From [Clostridium] scindens ATCC 35704 (lineage in GTDB: Bacteria; Bacillota; Clostridia; Lachnospirales; Lachnospiraceae), in the NCBI RefSeq assembly GCF_004295125.1, contig NZ_CP036170.1, forward strand, positions 871,501-935,500: a stretch of 64,000 nt of DNA, written 5' to 3'. Below the pieces are notes generated by a model, which saw nothing but the letters and a program-made list of their open reading frames with translations, did no database searches and was not told where the DNA came from. Below are positions 38,247-46,579 of this stretch, one piece after another. A program made the position numbers and the translations under genes. Numbering within the stretch: the first letter of the stretch is position 1; each line of letters begins with the position of its first letter.

Positions 38247-39257
38247 ATGAATAGGTTATTAGAGGTAAGGCATGTTGCTGTTGCTTATCAGACATATAAT
38301 GGAACAGTACAGTCAGTAAGAGATATTTCTTTTGCAATGGAAAAAGGACAGACCATAGCACTGGTAGGGGAATCCGGGTGCGGAAAATCTGTTACGGCTA
38401 AAAGTATTATGGGACTGGTTAAAAAACCTGGAAGAATATTAGAAGGAAGCGAAATATTATTTAATGGAATCGACGTTTTGAAGTTTTCTCCAGAGGAATG
38501 GAAGAAGTTTCGAGGAAAAGAATGTTCTATGATTTTCCAGGACGCTTTGGTGTCGCTGAATCCTACAATGAAAATAGGGAAACAGATTATTGAAAGTTTA
38601 GATAATCATATGACGGCAGAAACAAAAGAAGACAAGAAAAAAATGGCAGTAGAGATGTTGAAGCAAACAGGAATTCCTGATGCGGAGAGCTGTTTGAAAA
38701 AGTACCCGCATGAATTGTCCGGGGGAATGCGTCAGAGAGTTATGATCGCAATGGCACTAATAACGCGGCCGAAGCTATTGATTGCGGATGAACCGACAAC
38801 ATCACTTGATGTGACAATACAGGCACAAATTCTAAAGCAGATGAAGGAACTGCAGAATCAGATGAATATGGCAATATTGTTAATTACGCATGATTTAGGT
38901 ATTGTGGCTGATGTTACAGATAAAATCATCGTAATGTATGCCGGAAAAATTGTAGAAGAGGGGCTCTGCCGGGAAATCTTTTATAATCCCATACACCCTT
39001 ATACCAAAGCACTTCTGGAATCTGTACCAAGATTAGACAGAGAAGGAAAACAGACGCTGAGAACCATTGAAGGAAGCATTCCGGATATGACACAACCGCC
39101 CAAAGGCTGCGCATTTTGTGATCGATGTAGTTATACTATGAAAGTCTGTGCTGAATATATGCCCGATGAAAAGCAGGTATCAGATTCGCACAAGGCATCA
39201 TGCTGGTTAATGGATGAGCGTGCAGGAAGGAGGGGTAAGACTAATGGAGAATCGTAG
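38247..39257 (+). CDS. Peptide ABC transporter ATP-binding protein (DppD type)
   Basis: This 336-residue ATPase has Walker A GESGCGKS, signature LSGGMRQRVMIAMAL, Walker B LLIADEPTTSLD and the C-terminal oligopeptide extension with cysteines (CAFCDRCSYTMKVC) that often binds an iron-sulfur cluster in this family. It follows dppC by 18 bases. Confidence 0.94.
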   Translation: MNRLLEVRHVAVAYQTYNGTVQSVRDISFAMEKGQTIALVGESGCGKSVTAKSIMGLVKKPGRILEGSEILFNGIDVLKFSPEEWKKFRGKECSMIFQDALVSLNPTMKIGKQIIESLDNHMTAETKEDKKKMAVEMLKQTGIPDAESCLKKYPHELSGGMRQRVMIAMALITRPKLLIADEPTTSLDVTIQAQILKQMKELQNQMNMAILLITHDLGIVADVTDKIIVMYAGKIVEEGLCREIFYNPIHPYTKALLESVPRLDREGKQTLRTIEGSIPDMTQPPKGCAFCDRCSYTMKVCAEYMPDEKQVSDSHKASCWLMDERAGRRGKTNGES

Positions 39258-40209
39258 AAAAGTGCTTGAAGTAAAAAATTTGAAAAAGTATTATCCTGCA
39301 GGCAATAAATTACAGTTGAAAGCAGTTGATGATGTTTCGTTTGATATATATGAGGGCGAAACTCTGGGTATCGTGGGCGAGTCGGGGTGCGGCAAAACAA
39401 CATGTGGAAAAACGTGTTTGGGTATGGTAGATAAAAGCGGTGGAGAAGTGTTATTTCACGGGAAAGATGTGCATTCTATGAGTTCAAAAGAGCATTTTGA
39501 GTTTACAAAAAAGGTGCAGATGATTTTTCAGGATCCTTATTCATCTTTAGATCCCCACCAGAAGGTATATGATATCATTGCTGAAGGTATCCGGATCCAT
39601 AGAATTGCGAAAAACAAAAATGTTGAACAGAAAATGGTGGCTGACCTTTTGGAGATGGTAGGACTAAATGCGGAACATGCTTCCCGGAATGTGCATGAAT
39701 TTTCCGGCGGACAAAGACAAAGAATCGGAATAGCAAGAGCATTGTCGGTAAATCCGGAATTTATCTTTTGTGACGAACCGATTTCGGCTTTGGATGTATC
39801 TATTCAGGCACAGATCGTTAATCTTCTGATGAAGTTACAACAGATGCGAGGACTTACGATGCTTTTCATAGCACATGATCTTTCTATAGTGAAACATATT
39901 TCTGATCGGATTGGTGTAATGTATCTGGGAAAAATGGTAGAGATTACCGGATCCGATAATCTATATTCTAATCCGAGACATCCATATACACAGGCGCTTT
40001 TATCAGCCGTTCCAATAGCGGATCCTGATGTGTCTGCTGAGAGAGATAGAATCATGTTAACCGGGGATGTGCCAAGTCCGGTGAATCCACCGGAAGGTTG
40101 CAGGTTTGCAGGAAGATGTAATAAATGTAAAGATGTTTGTAAAAAAGTGGAGCCAAAGATGCTGGAAGTAGCACCGGGGAGTTTTGTGGCTTGTCATTTA
40201 TATAATTGA
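39244..40209 (+). CDS. Peptide ABC transporter ATP-binding protein (DppF type)
   Basis: This 321-residue ATPase partners the preceding one. Walker A is GESGCGKT, the signature is FSGGQRQRIGIARAL, Walker B is FIFCDEPISALD, and the C-terminal Cys motif reads CRFAGRCNKCKDVC. I start it at the ATG 39244 (GGAGGGG upstream), overlapping the previous gene by 14 bases. Confidence 0.94.
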   Translation: MENRRKVLEVKNLKKYYPAGNKLQLKAVDDVSFDIYEGETLGIVGESGCGKTTCGKTCLGMVDKSGGEVLFHGKDVHSMSSKEHFEFTKKVQMIFQDPYSSLDPHQKVYDIIAEGIRIHRIAKNKNVEQKMVADLLEMVGLNAEHASRNVHEFSGGQRQRIGIARALSVNPEFIFCDEPISALDVSIQAQIVNLLMKLQQMRGLTMLFIAHDLSIVKHISDRIGVMYLGKMVEITGSDNLYSNPRHPYTQALLSAVPIADPDVSAERDRIMLTGDVPSPVNPPEGCRFAGRCNKCKDVCKKVEPKMLEVAPGSFVACHLYN

Positions 40210-40226
40210 GAAAGAAGGAAAGTGAT

Positions 40227-41441
40227 ATGAAATACGATTTTACGACTATTATTAATCGACAGGGAAAGGATGCAATGGCAGTGGATGCACCAGGTAAATT
40301 TCCGAGTTTTCCTCTTCCGGAGGACGGCTTTGATTTTATTCCTATGTGGGTCGCGGATATGAACTTCGCGACAGCTCCTACAGTACAGTCTTCTATTGCT
40401 GAAAGACTGACACATCCACTGTATGGTTATTTTATTACAAGAGACGAGTATTACCAGTCAATCATTAACTGGCACGAAACAAGGCATCAGGTGACTGGAC
40501 TTAGAAAGGAATGCATAGGATATGAAAATGGCGTTCTGGGCGGCCTGCTCTCTGCTCTCAATGCATTTGCCAGTCCTGGGGATAGCGTTCTTGTGCATAG
40601 CCCAACTTACATCGGGTTTACAGGAAGTATTGGCGGTGCCGGTTATAAGATTGTCCACAGTGAACTGAAAAGGGATGAAGAAGGAATCTGGAGAATGGAT
40701 TATAAAGATATGGATGAAAAAATTAAGAAGCATAAGATTCATGTAGCCGTCTTCTGTAATCCGCATAACCCAACTGGAAGAGTCTGGACGCTTGAAGAAC
40801 TGGAAAAAGCGATGAAGGTGTATCAGGATAATGATTGTGTTGTTATATCTGATGAAATCTGGTCTGATATCATATTGAATGGAAATCATCATATTCCACT
40901 TCAATCTATCAGCGAAGATGCAAGGAAACGAACCATTGCGCTTTATGCACCTAGCAAGACATTTAATCTGGCCGGTTTGATTGGAAGTTATCATATAATT
41001 TTCGATTCGTATCTGCGCGATCGTGTTAGAGCCTGCAGCAGTAAATCTCATTATAATTCTATGAACGTGTTGTCTATGTATGCGTTAATGGGAGCATACA
41101 AGCCAGAAGGAATGGAGTGGGTTGATGAGTTGTGTGAAGTATTATCAAATAATGTCAATTATGCATATAATTTTATTAACACACATTTTGAAGGGATATC
41201 ACTTTCTAAGCCACAGGGGACATATATGTTATTCCTTGATTGTACCGACTGGTGTGAAAAAACCGGGAAAACGGTTGACAAGCTATTGAAGGCAGGATAC
41301 CGTGTGGGTGTTGGCTGGCAGGATGGCAGACCGTTTCATGGGAAAAATGCAATTCGAATGAACCTTGCACTTCCTTTTTCGAAAGTTCAGGAAGCGTTTG
41401 ACAGATTGGAGCGATACGTTTTTAATAGTGTAATTGAATAG
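40227..41441 (+). CDS. MalY/PatB-type PLP-dependent C-S lyase
   Basis: This 404-residue fold-type I PLP enzyme is of the cystathionine beta-lyase/MalY group. Motifs are FIPMWVADMNFATAP and GYFITRDEYYQSIINW near the N-terminus, CNPHNPTGRVW, SDEIWSDI and the Schiff-base lysine in YAPSKTFNLAGL; the C-terminal arginine lies in AIRMNLALP. The family cleaves C-S bonds of cysteine conjugates, giving ammonia, pyruvate and a thiol. GAAGGAAAG precedes the ATG 18 bases after the dppF stop, so the enzyme belongs to the transport operon. Confidence 0.9.
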   Translation: MKYDFTTIINRQGKDAMAVDAPGKFPSFPLPEDGFDFIPMWVADMNFATAPTVQSSIAERLTHPLYGYFITRDEYYQSIINWHETRHQVTGLRKECIGYENGVLGGLLSALNAFASPGDSVLVHSPTYIGFTGSIGGAGYKIVHSELKRDEEGIWRMDYKDMDEKIKKHKIHVAVFCNPHNPTGRVWTLEELEKAMKVYQDNDCVVISDEIWSDIILNGNHHIPLQSISEDARKRTIALYAPSKTFNLAGLIGSYHIIFDSYLRDRVRACSSKSHYNSMNVLSMYALMGAYKPEGMEWVDELCEVLSNNVNYAYNFINTHFEGISLSKPQGTYMLFLDCTDWCEKTGKTVDKLLKAGYRVGVGWQDGRPFHGKNAIRMNLALPFSKVQEAFDRLERYVFNSVIE

Positions 41442-41507
41442 TTATTACTTTTGCGTTCCTTATTGAACTGATTGTAATAATTTACTCCAAGATCCTTGAA
41501 AACTACG

Positions 41508-41561
41508 TAAGCGCCAAATATACCTGCGGATTAGAAAATCCGCAGGTATATTTGGCGCTTA
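41508..41561. terminator. 25-bp perfect inverted repeat between convergent operons
   Basis: Arms 41508-41532 and 41537-41561 are exact complements around a 4-base AGAA loop; each arm contains GCGCCAAATATACCTGCGG. It sits between the C-S lyase (plus) and ECF (minus) operons. There is no strong T-run on either side, so it may be an atypical bidirectional terminator or the relic of a small mobile element. Confidence 0.6.
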
Positions 41562-41614
41562 CTTTACAATCATGTGTCTGAAACTTTCTAATTGTCTCAG
41601 TAATACAATACTAT

Positions 41615-42421
41615 TTATATCTTCTTGGCAAAATATTGAATCAATTCATCCTGTGTCACAATATCTTCTCGTATTCCAAGCTGTTTTGCCAGGCTGCTGA
41701 TATATGGTTTTTTCAGCATACTTTCTTCCAATAAGCTTTCGTCCTGAAAGATCTCTTTTACCTGCCCTTCCTTCAAAAGATTTTTATGAGCCATTACAAA
41801 AACCTTTTCAAAATTATTCACGACAAATTCCATGTCATGCGTGATCGTAACAATCGTCGCTCCTTTTTTACTCAGTTCTTCCAGAATCTCCTCCAAACGC
41901 CGGATACCATATAAATCCTGCCCGGCTGTCGGTTCATCCAAAACAAGTATTTTCTCGTCCATAGCGAGTACAGATGCTATTGTAACAAACTTTCTGATTG
42001 ACAACGGAAGATTATACGGATTTTCTTCCATATGCTCTGACAAACCACAAAGTCTTGCCGCCCATTCTGCCTTTTCCTTTATCTTCACCGCATCAAATCC
42101 CAAGACCTCTGGCCCAAACTCAATTTCTGCCCTCACTGTATTATGGAAAATCTGTTCATCTGGATTTTGGAATACATATCCTGTTATCCTGGAAAGCTGC
42201 GCTGTCGTATATTCTTTTGTATCCTTTCCATCTATGATGACAGCACCTTCTGTGGGCTTCAAAAGTCCATTCATCATTTTAACCGTCGTCGTCTTTCCGG
42301 CTCCATTCTGTCCTACAATCGCAATCCTGGCTCCTAAAGGAATGTCAAATCCTACATGTTCAACGGCAGAAAATCCGTTTGGATATTGAAAACTTACATT
42401 TTTAAATTCTATGATCCCCAT
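41615..42421 (-). CDS. ECF transporter ATPase with degenerate signature (EcfA')
   Basis: This 268-residue ABC ATPase of the energy-coupling-factor class has Walker A GQNGAGKT (37-44), Q85 in VFQNPDEQIF and Walker B ILVLDEP (158-164). The ABC signature, LSGGQ in most relatives, reads LSIRK (140-144), so this subunit probably contributes a weakened ATP site. It overlaps the preceding ATPase gene by 13 bases and is the last gene of the operon. Confidence 0.9.
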   Translation of the reverse strand: MGIIEFKNVSFQYPNGFSAVEHVGFDIPLGARIAIVGQNGAGKTTTVKMMNGLLKPTEGAVIIDGKDTKEYTTAQLSRITGYVFQNPDEQIFHNTVRAEIEFGPEVLGFDAVKIKEKAEWAARLCGLSEHMEENPYNLPLSIRKFVTIASVLAMDEKILVLDEPTAGQDLYGIRRLEEILEELSKKGATIVTITHDMEFVVNNFEKVFVMAHKNLLKEGQVKEIFQDESLLEESMLKKPYISSLAKQLGIREDIVTQDELIQYFAKKI

Positions 42422-43278
42422 TGAGACTCTCCTTTTCTGCCTAATTTTCTAAGTCGCTCTGCCATTTCATCTGCAGTAACGATCTTTTCTTTTATAGGAA
42501 TCCCTTGCCTGCGCATGTTTTCTGCTAAAAGAACCGTCTGCGGAAGCATAATCCCGTGCCCCTGTAATTCTATCTCTGATAAAATCTCGTGTTTTTCTCC
42601 CGCGCGGATCAATCTTCCATCGCTTAATATCAATATTTCATCACTGTATTTGGCAACCAATTCCATCTTATGTTCTACCAATATGATCGTCTTTCCCATT
42701 TCCTTCATCTTGCTGATGATGTCAAAAACCCTTTCTGTTTCTCTTGGATCCAGCTGGGAAGTCGGTTCATCAATCACAAAAACATCCGGTTCCAAAACCA
42801 GTACTGATGCCAGGGCAACTCTTTGCTGTTGCCCTCCAGACAGTTCGAATGGATTCTTTTCCTTTAAATAAGTAATATTAGTCAACTCCATGACATCATC
42901 TACACGTTGACGGATCTCGGCTGCCGGAACCCCGAAATTTTCCAGTCCATAAGCAATCTCTCCATAGACAGTATCTCTTGCGCCTGTAATCTGGTTAAAC
43001 GGATTCTGAAAAACATATCCAATTTTGGAAGCCAATTCTCCCATTTCATATTCATTCAGATTTTTACCGTCAAAAACAACTTCTCCTTCCATCTCTCCTT
43101 GGTAGAAGTTTGGTATAAATCCTCTTAAAATATTGCAAAGAGTCGTCTTTCCGCTTCCATTTGCTCCAAGGATCGCATAAAACTTCCCTTTTTCCAACAC
43201 CGCGCTGATATCCTGAACACTGGGTTCTTGCGCTAAAGGATAGGTGTATGTCACGTTTTTCAGTTCTATATAACCCAT
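42409..43278 (-). CDS. ECF transporter ATPase (EcfA)
   Basis: This 289-residue ATPase has all canonical motifs: Walker A LGANGSGKTTLCN, Q-loop VFQNPFNQI, signature ELSGGQQQRVALAS and Walker B VFVIDEPTSQLD. Together with the degenerate partner it would form an asymmetric heterodimer. It overlaps EcfT by 13 bases. Confidence 0.93.
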   Translation of the reverse strand: MGYIELKNVTYTYPLAQEPSVQDISAVLEKGKFYAILGANGSGKTTLCNILRGFIPNFYQGEMEGEVVFDGKNLNEYEMGELASKIGYVFQNPFNQITGARDTVYGEIAYGLENFGVPAAEIRQRVDDVMELTNITYLKEKNPFELSGGQQQRVALASVLVLEPDVFVIDEPTSQLDPRETERVFDIISKMKEMGKTIILVEHKMELVAKYSDEILILSDGRLIRAGEKHEILSEIELQGHGIMLPQTVLLAENMRRQGIPIKEKIVTADEMAERLRKLGRKGESQWGS

Positions 43279-44021
43279 AACATGATCCTCCCTGCTATCG
43301 CCGCGATAAATAATATGGTAATAAGCACAATTGCTGTTGTATCTGCCGGCGTCTTTTCAATATCTTCCAAATGCGTAGGCTTGATTTTAGAGGAAAACCC
43401 TCTGGCTTCCAAGGTCAGCGCCCGTTCCTCTGTCCCTGCTATCGAACTCAATACTAATGGAATAATCGTAGGGATGAACACCTTCGCACGGACAATGATA
43501 TTTCCTTCTGTTTCCACACCTCTTGCCTTCTGAGCGTTCATGATCGTCTGGGATTTTTTCTTTAAAACCGGAACCATCTGTAAAGTCGACAGCACTACAT
43601 AAGATGCTTTGGGGCTCATTCCCTGCTTTTCTAATGCCATCACAAAATCTTTTTCTTTTGTAACTGCGAAAAACCAGATCAGGCTGCCGCCTACACACAT
43701 CAGTGTAAATCCAAGTTTTAAAGCGAATAGCAATCCTTCCCATTTAGCATCAAATATCCAAAAAGAGAACATTACTCTTCCACTTGGATAAAATAATGTC
43801 TGTATGATAAGAAGGATAATAAACAGCACCCCTACGGAATTCCGTACTCGCCGTATAAAAACCAGCCACACGCCGCTAACTCCCGCCAAGATATTGATCA
43901 GCACAAAACAAATGACTTTGCTGAGGATTCCAGGCATTGCGACAGAAATAATGACCAGAACAACCGACAGATAAAACTTTGTCAGAGGATATAAAGAAAC
44001 CATTTTATTCTTTTGATTCAT
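43266..44021 (-). CDS. ECF transporter transmembrane coupling protein (EcfT)
   Basis: This 251-residue membrane protein has about five helices and the coupling-helix motifs typical of EcfT: NAQKARGVETEGNI and LTLEARGFSS (Ala-Arg-Gly pattern). It transmits ATP hydrolysis from the two ATPases to the substrate-binding S component encoded just upstream (14-base gap). Confidence 0.92.
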   Translation of the reverse strand: MNQKNKMVSLYPLTKFYLSVVLVIISVAMPGILSKVICFVLINILAGVSGVWLVFIRRVRNSVGVLFIILLIIQTLFYPSGRVMFSFWIFDAKWEGLLFALKLGFTLMCVGGSLIWFFAVTKEKDFVMALEKQGMSPKASYVVLSTLQMVPVLKKKSQTIMNAQKARGVETEGNIIVRAKVFIPTIIPLVLSSIAGTEERALTLEARGFSSKIKPTHLEDIEKTPADTTAIVLITILFIAAIAGRIMLWVI

Positions 44022-44035
44022 GCGTATTCTCCTCG

Positions 44036-44635
44036 CTATTTTGCTCCTGATTTTTTAATAAATTTCTCCCCGAACCTGTATTTTACCAATGAACGTTCTG
44101 GAATTGCTTTTATGATAAGGTATGCCACAAAAACAGAGATTAATTTTCCCACACTTTCTGTAATTATGTATACGGAAAATACAGACTGTAAAATCTCTCT
44201 TCCAGTAGCCATCAAGCCCGCTGCTAGCATGGAAGCTCCTCCGCCGGTTGCTCCTCCGAAGAAAAATACGGTTATCGGTGTTGCTGTAATTGTTCCAACC
44301 AGTGCTAGTATAATGCCTGAAATAATCAATTTCCAGATCTTTGTCATCATGTTATATTTAGAGAGCAGCCCGGAAGCAACTCCAATAAAGAGTGCACAGA
44401 ACGCATACGGAATCCAGGTCGGATCAAATATACCATTGATAAGGTTCGTCAAAACTCCTGTCACGGCTGCCGGAATCGGACCTGCCAAGGCTCCTACTAA
44501 AATAACGCCTATCATGTCCAGATCTACCGGCAATTTTAATATGGAAGTCATCTGACCGCCAACAATATTAATTGCAATTGCTACAGGTATCAATAAGATC
44601 ACCATTAACGAAAACTTTTCATTTGCCTTATTCAT
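44036..44635 (-). CDS. ECF transporter substrate-specific (S) component
   Basis: This 199-residue protein has six hydrophobic segments. It lacks the recognisable motifs of RibU, BioY, ThiT or FolT, and has Gly/Pro-rich stretches such as GALAGPIPAAVTGVLTNLI and FFFGGATGGGAS. GAGGAGG precedes the ATG. Because it lies between a nucleoside hydrolase gene and EcfT in one operon, a nucleoside or ribose is the most likely substrate; this is inferred from context. Confidence 0.82.
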   Translation of the reverse strand: MNKANEKFSLMVILLIPVAIAINIVGGQMTSILKLPVDLDMIGVILVGALAGPIPAAVTGVLTNLINGIFDPTWIPYAFCALFIGVASGLLSKYNMMTKIWKLIISGIILALVGTITATPITVFFFGGATGGGASMLAAGLMATGREILQSVFSVYIITESVGKLISVFVAYLIIKAIPERSLVKYRFGEKFIKKSGAK

Positions 44636-44653
44636 CTCTTTTTCCTCCTCAAA

Positions 44654-45610
44654 TCAGCGTATTTCTGTGATATCTTCTCCAAAAACAGTTTTAAAAAATA
44701 AACGATAAAATTCTTCTACATCCACCTCATAAGCATACAGAGCATTGCAGTCCCCATTGTTCCAATGTCCGTTAATATCTACAATCGACTGCCCTTTTGC
44801 AATCCCTTTTGTCACCACATCTATATATGCCGGTTTCAGTTTCAAGATGGAAGGCTCTATGAAATATGCCACTGTCAGCACATCATGCATCGGAGAAACT
44901 GCCTTCCTTCGGGATCTCCAGTTATCATCAAGTCCTTCTTTTGTAATGTTATATACAAAAGTAGAAAGCCGGGTATCCAATATCCGTAAAATTTCCCGCA
45001 TATTGCAATCCATTGCAATCTTATTTGTAACATCCAGTCCGATCATAACGACTTCTTTGATACCGGCCTGCAATACTTCGTGAGCCGCCTGAGAATCTGC
45101 CCAAAAATTATATTCTGCCACAGGCGACATATTACCTGTGTATTTGGAACCTCCCATAATAATCAAACGTTTCAAGTTCCCGGCAAATTCCTTGGATCTT
45201 CGAATCGCTTTTGCTACATTCGTACATGGTCCAATTGCAAAAAGTGTAATCTCCCCCGGATGGTCATTGACATACTCTACCAGAAAATCTACCGCATGCA
45301 TGCGTTCTTCTATTTTGTCAGAAAGAATGGTATCTGCATAACCACCCAGCCCATCATCTCCAAATGCGCTGACCGTGTGCGGAATCTTTTCGTCTAACGC
45401 TGCCCCTGAACCGCGGTATAAGGGAATGTCCTTTCGTCCGCACAGCGAAAGGATATTACACCCGTTCCTGGTTGTTGTATCCAATGCACCGTTTCCTGTC
45501 ACAGAGCATACCGCCTTTAGATCAATTTTTTCCGAATGCAGTGCTAAAATAATTGCCAGCGCATCATCACTTCCCGGATCACAATCAATAATGATTTGTT
45601 CTTTTTCCAT
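44654..45610 (-). CDS. Nucleoside hydrolase
   Basis: This 318-residue enzyme splits ribonucleosides into base and ribose. The calcium-binding motif is intact (IIDCDPGSDDALAI near the N-terminus), with VTGNGALDTTTRN and MGGSKYTGNMSPVAEYNFWADSQAA. The C-terminal His region (SPMHDVLTVAYFI) is also typical of the family. The ATG at 45610 has AAGGAG upstream; the frame is open farther upstream only because it overlaps the ribokinase gene. Confidence 0.93.
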   Translation of the reverse strand: MEKEQIIIDCDPGSDDALAIILALHSEKIDLKAVCSVTGNGALDTTTRNGCNILSLCGRKDIPLYRGSGAALDEKIPHTVSAFGDDGLGGYADTILSDKIEERMHAVDFLVEYVNDHPGEITLFAIGPCTNVAKAIRRSKEFAGNLKRLIIMGGSKYTGNMSPVAEYNFWADSQAAHEVLQAGIKEVVMIGLDVTNKIAMDCNMREILRILDTRLSTFVYNITKEGLDDNWRSRRKAVSPMHDVLTVAYFIEPSILKLKPAYIDVVTKGIAKGQSIVDINGHWNNGDCNALYAYEVDVEEFYRLFFKTVFGEDITEIR

Positions 45611-45636
45611 GCTCTTTCTCTCCTTCCTTCTTCCTT

Positions 45637-46554
45637 TTACCCTCTGTCTGCTTCTGCCCTTGTCGGTATGGAAGTCTGAGCTCCTTTTCTTGTCACCGCG
45701 ATGGCGGATACCTTTTGTGCAAACTGTATTGCTTCCCGGCTGTTCTTCCCTTCGCTCAAAGCCAGCGCAAACGCTGCCGTAAAACTGTCTCCCGCCGCCG
45801 TAGTATCCACTGCCCTGACCTTCTTTGCCGGGAAGAATTCCTCTCCATCTTCCGTTACCAGAAGGCATCCCTTGCTTCCCAGAGTGACAATTACATTTTT
45901 AACGCCCCTTTCAAGCATGTTTCTGGCTCCCACAGTAACCTGCTCCTGGGATTGTATCTTGATGCCCGTCAGTATCTCTAGTTCTGTTTCATTCGGTTTC
46001 ATATAATCCACCCCTTGAAAGAAACTATCCGGCAGATTTGATACAGCAGGCGCCGGATCAATGATGACCAACTTCCCAAGCTTAGATGCCAGATCTTTGA
46101 CATATTCCACTGTTTCCACAGGAATCTCCATCTGCATGATGATAATGTCGCTTTCCTTAAGCTTTTTTATATGCTTTTGTATCATCTCCTTTGTGACCAT
46201 GCCGTTTGTCCCTGCAATAATGATGATTGCATTTTCTCCGTTGTCATCCACAGTGATGAATGCCTGTCCAGACATCTCGTTTTCGAGAACTTCGATCCCA
46301 GACGTATCCACATGCACGCATTCCAGGTTCTGCTTCAAGGCCCGTCCGCAGGCATCGTTTCCAACCGCCCCGATCATACCAACGTTTCCGCCCAGTTTTC
46401 CGGCGGCATAAGCCTGATTCGCACCTTTACCGCCTAGAACATTCGTAATGCTCTTTCCGGTAATCGTCTCGCCTGCTTTCGGCATATGAGGAGTTTCCAC
46501 AACCAAATCCATATTCAGGCTTCCGATCACAAGAATCTTTTTCTTAAATTCCAT
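45637..46554 (-). CDS. rbsK: Ribokinase
   Basis: This 305-residue PfkB-family kinase is closest to ribokinase: GSLNMDLVVETPHMPKAGETI, GGKGANQAYAAGKLGG, and the anion hole and catalytic base DTTAAGDSF (residues 250-258, D256). It phosphorylates ribose to ribose-5-phosphate, the natural next step after nucleoside hydrolysis. The ATG at 46554 follows the LacI-kinase fusion gene by 25 bases. Confidence 0.93.
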   Translation of the reverse strand: MEFKKKILVIGSLNMDLVVETPHMPKAGETITGKSITNVLGGKGANQAYAAGKLGGNVGMIGAVGNDACGRALKQNLECVHVDTSGIEVLENEMSGQAFITVDDNGENAIIIIAGTNGMVTKEMIQKHIKKLKESDIIIMQMEIPVETVEYVKDLASKLGKLVIIDPAPAVSNLPDSFFQGVDYMKPNETELEILTGIKIQSQEQVTVGARNMLERGVKNVIVTLGSKGCLLVTEDGEEFFPAKKVRAVDTTAAGDSFTAAFALALSEGKNSREAIQFAQKVSAIAVTRKGAQTSIPTRAEADRG

Positions 46555-46579
46555 TTGCTCCACTTCCTTTTCCTCTTTC

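Noticed and set aside
44654-45868. 404-codon version of the nucleoside hydrolase
   Set aside because: The first 86 codons overlap ribokinase in another frame and are low quality; the ATG at 45610 has a good ribosome binding site and gives the family length.
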